Origin: Aculops lycopersici | Lineage: Eukaryota; Arthropoda; Arachnida; Trombidiformes; Eriophyidae | Direction: 5' to 3' | Assembly (NCBI GenBank): GCA_015350385.1 | Contig: WNKI01000001.1 | Location: 8,604,130-8,668,129, forward strand | Length of the DNA: 64,000 bases | In this document: positions 11,752 through 20,580 of the stretch, one piece after another | How the letters are laid out: each line of letters begins with the position of its first letter | How positions within the stretch are numbered: the first letter of the stretch is position 1 | The notes under the pieces: model-generated | Database searches by the model: none | What the model was told of the DNA's origin: nothing | The model's input: only the letters and a program-made list of their open reading frames with translations | Position numbers and translations under genes: made by a program

Positions 11752-12804
11752 CCAGGACCAGCAACAACTCAGATCTTCCACTCTATTTGCCACTCCACTC
11801 CAGAGGTTGCTATGCACCCTCCTCCTCTACATCATGGAGATGGAAGAAAAATGGCCGCGAGTCTAGCAAAGCTGCTCTCTATTTCCCCCTCATGCTCACT
11901 TGGATTTCGAGATTTAAGCTTAGCGAGTGAGAGGAGGCGCTGGGGTTCAACTTTAAACTTGTAAATTTTGTCTCCCTTGCGTCGGCAAAACTCACGAACA
12001 AGACTGGAGCTTCCAGTCGAGCGGCTAAGTTGCTCAAGTTTAGTCAAGTGCCACCTACGTATTGCCGTGTCAGCGTGGAATAATGGTATAAATGGAAGCG
12101 AAAGAAGGGGAGACCCAAAGGATCACCACGACAATAATGTAGACGCCAGCCAAACGAGCGCAAGCAATTGGCCGGTTACTTTGTATGCGACACTAGGAGC
12201 TGCTTACATTGCTTCACTATGCTGGCGCTCCATTCAACAACAAAGAGGCAAGTGAATCGAGCTTCATAGTTCGGTTCCAGAGTTCAAACTGCTCGCGCGC
12301 AAGTGAGCAGTTGGCTCTCAGCCAGCTGGTCGCGACGCCTCCGCCGACGTCGTCTAGTGTTCGTGTTTGTGTCGTTTGCAGTATCGTCGTTGCATTCGAA
12401 TTGGCATCAATTCCCATATCTACGCCGCCGCCGCCGCCGCCGACGACGACCAACAAAGAGCTCCGACCGCCGATAGTTGCGCGCCACGAATAGTAGTTGC
12501 GAGTCGACGGTTGCCGTGGTCGTCGTGCTCGCCGACGCATGATGCAGAGCCACTTGGCCAAATCGCTCGCTAGATAGCCAACCTTCCGAAGTTTCCTCTT
12601 GTTTGCAGACGATTTGTGGGCGGCGAGCGAGAGATAGAGCAAAGGAGAGATAGTGGGAGAGAGGGAAAGCGGGATAAAGGCAACAATAACATTTTGATAG
12701 GAGGCCACCCACTTTAGTGCCACCAAATGGCGTTATATTCTAGCACTACTAGCGACAAGCTTGCCAAACTGCAATGTTAGTTGCATATTGAAGCCATTTA
12801 ACTC

Positions 12805-12820
12805 GGCAAGCTAGCTTGCC
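12805..12820. repeat. Palindrome copy 3 (perfect GGCAAGCTAGCTTGCC)
   Basis: Perfect 16-bp palindrome, extended to 18 bp by a flanking C/G pair (12804-12821). Confidence 0.9.
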
Positions 12821-13456
12821 GGCTGTCTGGACTGCAACGCTTCGAGAGCAGTTAGGAATTATCGCGTAAAAGCGGGCGACTTGAACTCGGCTAAGAATCG
12901 CCCAAGTGTCCGTCAGTCGGCGAGTTATTTCACTAATCGGCCAACTCACTCTCCCTCCCGCAAGTCGTTACGGTGTCCACTGGCTCGCGGCTATCGATCT
13001 CGAGACAAAAGGACGGACAGAGCGAGGAAATTTGGCTAGGAAAAACCGAGATTCGCTACAAACTCGTGGCGCAACTAGCCGCAGAGTCTCTTTCGTCTCA
13101 GTGTACAATAGCCGCCCACTGTGGCACCATTTCGGCAAAAAACCCCAAACTCGAGCGTCGGGTTGAACGAGATGAGAGTTGTGTTTTTGGCGAGCTAGCC
13201 GCAACGAAATTGACCCCAACCGCGAATGTGAAGGCAGCCATTGCGCCGGCTCTCTTAGCCAGTGTATCATCAATCACTCGGGGCGGCCAGCTCGACTTGG
13301 TTGCGCAACGACTAGCTACGTAGCCAGGCGACCAGCGGACCGATTGATTGGCCAGCCAGCCAGCCAGCCAACCAGATAGCCAACGCACTCGCTTAATTCA
13401 TTGTCGTGTCGCCGCTCTCCGTTGTCTTCTGTGTGTTTGTGTTGTGCTGGTTGTTA

Positions 13457-13472
13457 GGCAAGCTAGCTTGCC
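13457..13472. repeat. Palindrome copy 4 (perfect GGCAAGCTAGCTTGCC)
   Basis: Perfect 16-bp palindrome. Related incomplete copies are seen at 8039, 35773 and, inside formin coding sequence, near 53063. Confidence 0.9.
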
Positions 13473-14919
13473 AGTTTTTGTCTATCGACCCTGCAGAGAG
13501 TGGGATCCAGCGCGTGAGCTATATTTTTTCGCGCTCCCTCGATACAAAGCGCGTCACTTTTGCTTCCAATGTGAGCGAGGGAGTGGATCAAACTCGGAAT
13601 CCCACGCTCAATCCAAAGCACGCCCCCGCCGTTCTTTGCATTGAAGGTTGGGCTTGATTATGGTAGAGAGTGAGTGCGAGAAATGCTCATTTGCTTTGCG
13701 CTTGCATTAACCACCTTGCACTGACCGTTACCGCAGCCAGTGGCCGCGTTGGTGCTGCTCCGAGGGGAGGGGGTTGGGACACGCTTGTGACGGACACTGA
13801 AAGTGATTTGGTTAGCGCAAAGAGAAAGAGAGGAAAAGCAAATGGCCAGTCTTTGTATGAGCGTAAACCAGCAAACCAAGCAACCGTTCGATCGGTCGAC
13901 CGACCGGCAGGTGGAATCAGAGGAAATCAATCTTGTCGCCTCGTTTCCGGAACCGAGAGGTTCGCTCATTCCTGTTTCGCATTTCCCTTGTTTCCGCTTG
14001 CGTCACTTCCGCCTCTTTGGACCAACAACGACAACTCCAACGATACTACTGCCGCCGACTGACCCAGAGAGGATTGGTTCTCACTCATTCAGACAAGCAA
14101 TCAACTTTGCTCGCTTGTCTGTCGCTCGGTATCATGGAACTCATTTATTGGCGATTTATTGAGGGTGAGAGGAAGACAAAAGGTTGAGTCTAAGGTAAAG
14201 GAGACAAAGGGAGAGATAGAAGTGATTGGAGAGGGGGAATAAATAAGTGATTCGCACACATCGAGAGAAGATGGGCCAGGTGATATGTGTGCCGCTCATT
14301 TGGCAAGATGAGGACACAAAGAGCAAGTGGGATGAAGCTGACGTCGGCGTCGACATTGAGATTACGTGTTGCAGAGTCAGCAGCGTCCATTGAATCTCCT
14401 ATTACTTATGCCAGTCATTCGTGTCTGTGTCAACGACCACGACCACCAAAGTGAAGAAACTAAAGGATGACGACTGACGTAGAGCAGAGTTGTAACTAAC
14501 TGGAGCTGCGACATTCGTAGTAGATGTCGTGGTCGTCGTCGTGAAAGTGAACGCGAACGTCGTAAAGTTAATCTATGCCAAGAAATTCGGCTGAAAACGA
14601 AGCGGCTAACCAGACAGATAGACGGCGAGCTATGTGCACAGGTGGACTGGCAGGAAACGCGATTAATTTGAGGCTCTCTATTACATGACACCCGATCACT
14701 CGCTCGCTCACTCACCTGCTTACGTTACGTAAAATTCGGGCTGCAGGTGTAATTGGCTTGTCACTAATACGGATGCCGCTACTCTCAGCCCTTCGAACTC
14801 AACTCGCTGACCTTCGGCTCAAGTAATTTGCTGTCGTTGACAGTTGCTATCATTATCTATTAGTCTCTCTTTCGGTCGCTTTCTCTCCATCACAATCCTC
14901 GACTGCGAAACCAACTTAC

Positions 14920-17565
14920 CCCCCAAAATTAAACCGCGACGGCGAATGCGATCCCAATCGCCTGCTTGTATTTGCGCCTGCCGACAACTGGCTACTTGAG
15001 CAGGCAGCAGCCGCAGCAACGGCGCCGCTGGCACCCGAATGACCCGACACCACGGTTTGCCCGCTACCACCTAGAACAATTGACTGCGAGGACATGATAC
15101 TGCTGGTGGGCGAATCGAGGGTTGCGCCGCTATTCAATGGCAAGTTTGCGCCACCGCGAGCCTGTAACTTTTCCTGCAAAAAAGGGGGCGTCGCGTACAA
15201 GTGCAACGGACGCTCGTTGATCGAATGGTGTCGCGTTGGGCGCCCGTCGAAGGGTTGCCCGTAGGTGGGCGTGCCAAGACCGGACGTGCCCATCCCGTGC
15301 ATCTGATGGTGGCGCCTAAATGATTGCTGCTGGTGACTCAAGAAGCCCGAACCTCTGATGCCGCCACCACTGGAGGTTGCGGTGAGTGGCGAGCGGCACC
15401 AGTTTGTGGTGTTGGCGGCGGTGGCCACTGACTCTGGCGCTCCAGCAACCACCTGCTGTGGGCAAAGAGCAGCGTGTCGTGCTGGCGAGGGGCGATTGCT
15501 GCTGACTGGAGTGGTTGTGGTTACGGGCGACATGGTATTCGCTGAGTCACCACAATCACCTATGTAACTCAAGTCTTGATCTAGTTTTAGATTCTGTTTC
15601 TGTTTCTCTCTTGCTGACGACTCGACTCTCTGATCTTGGTCTTGCTGACTCTCACTTCCGGCTGACGCCGTTCTCCCCACAGAAGCAGCAGCAGCAGTAT
15701 CAGTATCAGTATCAGCTAAATTTCTCACAGATATCACCTCTCGCTTGCCGCTCAGCTGATCGCTTGCCGATTGACCTTCACTTCCGGAAGAGGAACCCGC
15801 GGATCGGGTTGCGGGATCATTGCGCTTGTGCCGCCTCCGCTGGCGGCATTTCACGGACTCGACCAACATCGACAATGAGTCGCCGGCGGCCAAATTACCC
15901 ACCACCGCCGCCGAATCTTCGTCGTCCGAACTCGAGCCGCCACTCGAGGAGCTCGACTTTACAATTATGCCCGCACTGTTCACTTGCTGTTGGATCGACT
16001 CCTCGCCTCCGCTTGTGTCGGTTACCGAAATCGCCACGCCCATCTGACTCTCACTGACCCTGAAGTCTTTTCCGACTTTCGAGTTGTTGTTGTTGTTGTC
16101 GTAAATACTGCTGCTTTCCTCACTCTTCAACAACTCCAACTGTTTGTCGCTTGTACTCCGTTGCCTCCGTTTACTATGGTGCTTCCGCTTGACCTTAGCC
16201 CTCGACTCGCCGGCCATTCCACTGGCCTGATTCAAAGCAACACTCTCGTCCGTTTGGTCGGTGGTGGTTTCTGCCACTGAAACTGTTGCCGCCGCTGCAT
16301 TAAAGCTGGGAGAATTTGCGCTTCCTGAATGCAAACACGAAGTAGAGGCATTTATTCTCTTGTGATATTGGTTTTGATGAAACTGTTGTTGTTGTTGCTG
16401 CTGTTGTTGCTGCTGTAGTTTGAGTTGCGCTTGATGTTGATGTTGCTGGATTTGTTGTTGCAACGCTAATTGCTGCAGGAGATCCGCTCGTTTCGCAAAG
16501 GTAATGCTCGACTTCCGGCTTTGATTGTGAGGCGATGGTTGGTGGTGGGATTTTGTCTGCATCAACGGCGAGCTATCGGTCGAAAGAATGGTTTGCCGTT
16601 GTAGCGAAGAGGCACTCAGCGACCTGGCAACTGCTTGAATATCACGGCTGGCCTCCGTAGGTAGCATTGAACCACTACCACTACCACTTACGAGAGGCTG
16701 CGCCAACTGGACAATCACTCCGCCGGGCACCAAAGTGCTTGAATTTCGGCGCGCAAACGAGAGGCGTGTATTTGGCACCATGGCAAAGGGCGAAAGGGGA
16801 GGAGCGGTGGGCGTTGGCGAGGCCAGAGGCGAGAGACCTGGCGGCGTGATGGACGCCGTCGATGGACCGGCACCTGTGAGATTGCCGCTACTTCCGGCGA
16901 CCGCAACTTTCAACTTTTGTTGCTTCTGCTGGTGTCCCGTTGATGCATAGATGCTGTTGTTGTCTTGGTCTGTGGCCACTTGGGGCGTGCCACTGTTTGC
17001 CAGCCACGCATGGCCCTGGCCTAAGATATTCGATGCTGTTAGTACTGGCGGCGAGGGTGTGCTGGGATTGTTTGCTGTTGCATTGTAATAACCACCTCCT
17101 GCACTCGTGTCCAAGCTACATAGCGACCTGTTTAGGCCCAAGCCACTTCCGGTGATCGTCTGCTGATACTGTTGGGCATAGGAGCAGCAGGTTGCGCCAG
17201 ATTGCTGGTGGCTCTCGCTTTCGTTTTTATAATTGTTAGGCTCCGAGTCAGAATTGTAGCAATTGGTAGAATACAATGATTGTTGCTGCTGTAGTAGTTG
17301 TTGGCCGAGTGGATTTGTATCCGATTGGCCAGTTGGAGTGGACGAGGGTGGATGTTGCTGTTGCTGGTGTTGACTGACTGCAAGCGACGCAAGCAGGGCG
17401 GCCTTTTGCCAGAAGCTGCAGTTTGGATCTGTGCAAATCCATCTTGTAACGTCGGGAGCCGCACTTGGGTTGCCGGCTTCGTCAAAGGGGCGTGGCGACA
17501 AGGGTGAGGGCAAGAAAAACCAGCCCGTCGGAAGTTGGGCCTCAATCTGCTGTTGCTGGTGCTGA

Positions 17566-17632
<67 letters not shown>

Positions 17633-17670
17633 GCTGCTGCTGTTGTTGTTGTTGTTGCTGTTGTTGCTGC

Positions 17671-17710
<40 letters not shown>

Positions 17711-17780
17711 GGGTTTGGATCTCGGTGGCTGCCGCTAGTTGATCTTGCTTTTGCTGGCTGTTTCCGATTTGGGCTTCCAT
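14920..17780 (-). CDS. dnc: PDE4/dunce alternative first coding exon B (953 codons, long polyQ)
   Basis: The start is well defined: an in-frame TAA lies two codons before the ATGG, which has A at -3. The frame runs 953 codons to the donor GG|GTAAGT, phase 2, compatible with the common exon at 2602-2709 (12.2-kb intron). Residues about 24-72 are a nearly pure glutamine tract, followed at about 73-135 by a less disordered patch with several W, F and P residues and two cysteines (RWICTDPNCSFW). A second Q-run, S/D-rich acidic stretches and RRNSS/RHHS-type basic-serine sites follow. No known domain is recognised. The next gene upstream (18563-19816) is divergent, only about 580 bp to its TATA box, so exon B probably starts from a shared control region. 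Assignment to PDE4 is by phase and position. Confidence 0.7.
17556..17711 (-). repeat. CAA/CAG trinucleotide repeat encoding about 50 glutamines
   Basis: On the plus strand this reads TTG/CTG repeats: mostly CAA with interspersed CAG on the coding (minus) strand. The mix of codons suggests an old or interrupted tract. It is translated in first exon B. The plus-strand poly-V/poly-L frames over it are shadows. Confidence 0.95.
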
Positions 17781-17978
17781 TTTTTAAAGCTCCGATAATT
17801 TATCTTTTTGGGCCAGGCTGTCCCGCCGACAACTACGACGACGACGACGCTGCCGCCGAATCAGAGAGTTTCAGTTCGAGGGCTCATAAACGTTTGCCTC
17901 GCCGAGTTCAGTTGGCAAGCTCGCGTGACGCAAGCTCTACTGTTGGACGAGTAAACGGCGACAAAAGCCTTGTCTACG

Positions 17979-18030
17979 GCGCAGAGATTCGAGCCAGCGA
18001 TGCGCAGAGATTCGAGGTAGCGATGCGCAG
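17979..18030. repeat. 23-bp direct tandem repeat, 2.3 copies
   Basis: Two units, 17979-18001 and 18002-18024, differ at two positions (GAGCCAGCG versus GAGGTAGCG) and are followed by a third partial unit, GCGCAG. Each contains GCGCAGAGATTCGAG. It lies in the divergent control region. Confidence 0.9.
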
Positions 18031-18147
18031 CTCATGAGCCACTGACGTGGTGACGTGCATAGGAGAGATATAATTGCACTCCCCTGCACCAATTTATAAT
18101 CCGCCAGCTAACCGCTAACTCGCTCTTAATTCGATACCGTCACCGCA

Positions 18148-18169
18148 ACTTCCGTACGGCGCCGGAAGT
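18148..18169. promoter_or_regulatory. Inverted pair of ETS-like sites
   Basis: ACTTCCG (18148-18154) and CGGAAGT (18163-18169) face each other with 8 bases between, about 190 bp upstream of the TATA box at 18358. CGGAAGT is the core recognised by ETS-family factors; binding here is inferred. Confidence 0.5.
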
Positions 18170-18357
18170 CCCTCTAATGGGCAATCAATTGACTGGAGAT
18201 GACGCAAGAAGCTTCCAGATTGAGATGATGGGCCAAAAGAAGCAGCTGTCAACTGAAAGCCGCACGCCCAACTGCCCTTGAACTGATTGATTGGTCAGCT
18301 GATAGCTCCTTGACCCTTTGGCTTCTCGACTTCTCGACTCCTGATTTCCACGGCCAC

Positions 18358-18365
18358 TATAAAAG
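18358..18365 (+). promoter_or_regulatory. TATA box of the nested hydroxylase gene
   Basis: TATAAAAG preceded by a C-rich segment. A start around 18385-18395 is expected, where CTAGTCACTT offers an initiator-like sequence. The leader that follows (about 18436-18560) is almost free of G and made of AAT/AAC/ATC triplets, so probably unstructured, and it contains no upstream ATG. Confidence 0.75.
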
Positions 18366-18562
18366 GAGCGGCACGTTTCAAATCTATGCTAGTCACTTTC
18401 TGTCGGGAGTGAGTTGAGAATCGAGAGATCTATTTGATAATAATAATAGTAATAACAATAATTATACTAACAATAATAATAACGACAACCCCCACCACGA
18501 TCCTCAACATCCTCAAAATAATCAATATCAACACCAACATCAACACAAGAACATCATCAAGA

Positions 18563-19540
18563 ATGTACAAAATCAAGGAGACTAAAATGAAGGCCAAAGT
18601 GATTGACTTCCCGCGGCACATTAGTCAATTGGACCAGTGCAACCACCTGCTAATCAAGTACGAGCCCGAGCTTGACCCAACGCATCCAGGTTTCCATGAC
18701 CTCGAGTACAGGCATCGGAGGAAGGAGGTGGCTCAGATTGCGTTTAATTACAAGCACGGCGAGCGCATTCCAGATATAAAGTACAACGAGAAGGAGATTC
18801 AAACTTGGAGGTATATTTATTTGCGCTTAAAAGAGGCCTATGTGAAGTATGCTTGCGAGCAGCACAATAAGGCAATTGAGGAGTTGGAAAAGCATTGCGG
18901 CTACTCACCGGACTCCATTCCTCAATTGGAGAGAGTTAGCGAGTTTTTACAAAAACGAACCGGATGGAGATTGCGTCCAGCCGCAGGACTAATATCGGCT
19001 CGAGACTTTTTGGCCTCGTTGGCCTTTAGGGTGTTCCAAACAACTCAGTACATTCGCCACCATGGGAACCCTGAGCACTCTGTTGAACCGGATTGTATTC
19101 ATGAGCTGATGGGTCATATTCCGATGTTGTGCGATCCATCCTTTGCGCAATTCTCGCAGGAAATCGGCTTGGCCTCTTTGGGCGCCAGTGATGAGCAAAT
19201 AGAAAAGTTTGCCACACTATACTGGTTCACCATTGAATTTGGCTTGTGTCGAGAGCGCGGTCAGCTGAAGTGCTACGGGGCAGGTTTGCTCTCGAGCTAC
19301 GGAGAGATGGAGCATGCACTTGAATCGGGCAAGCCGCAACTGAAGGAGTTTGTACCCGACGAGACGGCCGTTGAGGTTTACGATGACGCAGAGTATCAGG
19401 TGGTCTACTATGTGGCGCAGAGTTTCGACGAGGCCAAGGCCAAGATCAAGGAGTACGCAGCTAGACACCTGAAGCGCGACTACGAGCTTGCCTATGATCC
19501 CTACTCTTGTACCGTGAGACGCGTGAATTCCTTGGCTAAA
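18563..19540 (+). CDS. Tyrosine hydroxylase-like enzyme, exon 1 (catalytic core), nested in a PDE4 intron
   Basis: The 326-codon exon encodes the catalytic domain of a tetrahydrobiopterin-dependent aromatic amino acid hydroxylase. Seen: FPRHISQLDQCNHL, TGWRLRPAAGL, ARDFLASLAFRVFQ, PDCIHELMGH with both iron-binding histidines, FAQFSQEIGLASLGASDE, YWFTIEFGLC with the third iron ligand Glu, and YGAGLLSSYGE. The W in YWFT argues against tryptophan hydroxylase, and the D in VYDDAEYQ sits where tyrosine hydroxylases have Asp and phenylalanine hydroxylases have Val, so tyrosine is the likely substrate (product L-DOPA). Translation starts at the first ATG after the TATA box, only about 15 residues before the catalytic domain, so the N-terminal ACT-type regulatory domain is absent. 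The exon ends in phase 0 at AAA|GTTAGT. If not spliced the frame stops at 19606. Confidence 0.85.
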
Positions 19541-19693
19541 GTTAGTATCTTACCCTCTATTCCTCTTTTAGTCTCCTGGTGTCTCGCCAAGACTCCCGAG
19601 GCTTAACGTGGAGTTGTACGCATAACGAAACTCCCGCTTATCAATCTTCATTCATTTTTTGGGTTTTAACCTCCAATTTTCCACTCAATTCAG

Positions 19694-19816
19694 AGCAAAA
19701 CCAGCATCCAGCTCACAGCAGATTGGTCGCTAGGAGCCCCACTTCCGCTTGGAGAGCTGCAACACCGTGTCGAGCCGCCCCACACGAATTCAAGTCGCAC
19801 ACGCAAGTCGGACTGA
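19694..19816 (+). CDS. Tyrosine hydroxylase-like enzyme, exon 2 (short C-terminal tail)
   Basis: Proposed from a 153-nt intron: donor GTTAGT at 19541, pyrimidine-rich acceptor TTTTCCACTCAATTCAG ending at 19693. The frame stays open in phase 0 for 40 codons to TGA, giving a 366-residue protein. The tail (beginning SKTSIQLTAD) does not resemble the leucine-heptad tetramerisation helix that ends classic tyrosine hydroxylases. With or without splicing the helix is missing. The alternative, reading on through the donor, gives a 347-residue protein. Confidence 0.5.
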   Translation, partial: SKTSIQLTADWSLGAPLPLGELQHRVEPPHTNSSRTRKSD

Positions 19817-19996
19817 AAAGCTTGCTATTAGCAATGGAACAAATACAAGCACGAAAAATGGATTCCAAAATTAAACCGAAGTTGCAGCATGATGCTCGAC
19901 GTGAAAAACTTCCTGTCGTTTGTGAGAGCCATAAATTTGAGTCGAGTCCATTGAAACATAAAGGAGACCTACTGCAGCGTAAGAACCGAATGAAGA

Positions 19997-20002
19997 ATAA
20001 AA
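19997..20002 (+). terminator. Poly(A) signal of the nested hydroxylase gene
   Basis: AATAAA about 180 nt after the proposed stop codon, followed by a T-rich stretch 15-30 nt downstream. It gives a compact transcription unit of about 1.6 kb from TATA box to poly(A) signal. Confidence 0.65.
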
Positions 20003-20556
20003 TACATGTAGCAGATTCAATGGGTTTCCATTGAATTTGCTCAACTAAAAACTCATTAGCTAATTTACGAGAGTGGATTGTTGTGGCCAAACTGACCAAA
20101 CTTGCGAGATTCACCTGCTCTTTTCTCCCATTCGTTTGTTGTGTTATTTTATTGAATCTGCCACGTGACAATAGTTGCAATAGTTGCGCCACCTGGTTTT
20201 GGAGAACACAACGAGCGCATAAAAACTAGTCGCCAAACGGCCAGATGGCGAGTCGGGCGTCGCTAATTAAAAGAGGCCAACTCACCTTTAGGGCAGATCA
20301 TTTGTCATAATTGCACAGGCACACCAGCAAGCGCAAACCGAAAGTAGCGAACCCAGGTAAGATACTTGCGGGCGCAACTCACATCTGACCGCTTAGTGCC
20401 CCTCCGTTTCCGGTCGTGCAGTTTGGCCGGCCGACCAGACAGTCGGGTGGCCAACTACAACCTACATGTACATAAAGCGAGAGCGGAATCAACAGACAAC
20501 ATTGCTACGAGCTGACGGCCAGCAGTGACGGGGGCAGTGGCGACAGTAGCGAGGTA

Positions 20557-20580
20557 AGTAGTCGGCTTTTACCGACTACT
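20557..20580. repeat. Perfect 9-bp hairpin overlapping a donor-like site
   Basis: AGTAGTCGG (20557-20565) pairs with CCGACTACT (20572-20580) around a 6-nt loop. Its first bases are part of GAG|GTAAGT on the plus strand. Confidence 0.8.

Larger units (their letters stand above)
9158..14919. other. Gene-free stretch between first exons A and B with repeated palindromes
   Basis: Many open frames here are short, overlapping on both strands and without domain content. Distinct contents are four copies of a 16-bp palindrome (10596, 11263, 12805, 13457), an inverted repeat at 10685-10711, a (TC)n tract at 11707-11750, a GCC/GTC triplet-rich zone (about 10240-10300 and 12420-12460), and a strong minus donor CAG|GTGAGT at 14708-14713 whose upstream frame is open in phase 2 for about 27 codons but lacks an ATG. 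Confidence 0.5.
17781..18357. promoter_or_regulatory. Shared divergent control region (PDE4 exon B / tyrosine hydroxylase-like gene)
   Basis: This interval of 577 bp separates the ATG of PDE4 first exon B (minus) from the TATA box of the nested hydroxylase gene (plus). It holds a 23-bp tandem repeat (17979-18030) and an inverted pair of ETS-like sites (18148-18169). That it drives both genes is an inference from the geometry. Confidence 0.5.

Noticed and set aside
14708..14806. Strong minus donor CAG|GTGAGT with an open phase-2 frame upstream
   Set aside because: Frame is bounded by a TGA and has no ATG; no clear acceptor. May be a leader exon but not supported as coding.
15515..16280. Plus-strand frames opposite exon B (180 and 98 codons)
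   Set aside because: Antisense shadows of a 2.9-kb coding exon with strong codon periodicity.
17465..18037. Plus-strand frames of poly-Val and poly-Leu opposite exon B
   Set aside because: Antisense shadows of the CAA/CAG repeat; no start context, no homology.
19541..19571. 31-nt intron ending TTTTAG within the hydroxylase tail
   Set aside because: Too short for a normal spliceosomal intron; the 153-nt intron with a pyrimidine-rich acceptor is more plausible.
19579..20034. 151-codon plus-strand frame overlapping the hydroxylase exon 2 region
   Set aside because: Its frame does not connect in phase with exon 1, and its stop lies beyond the AATAAA at 19997.
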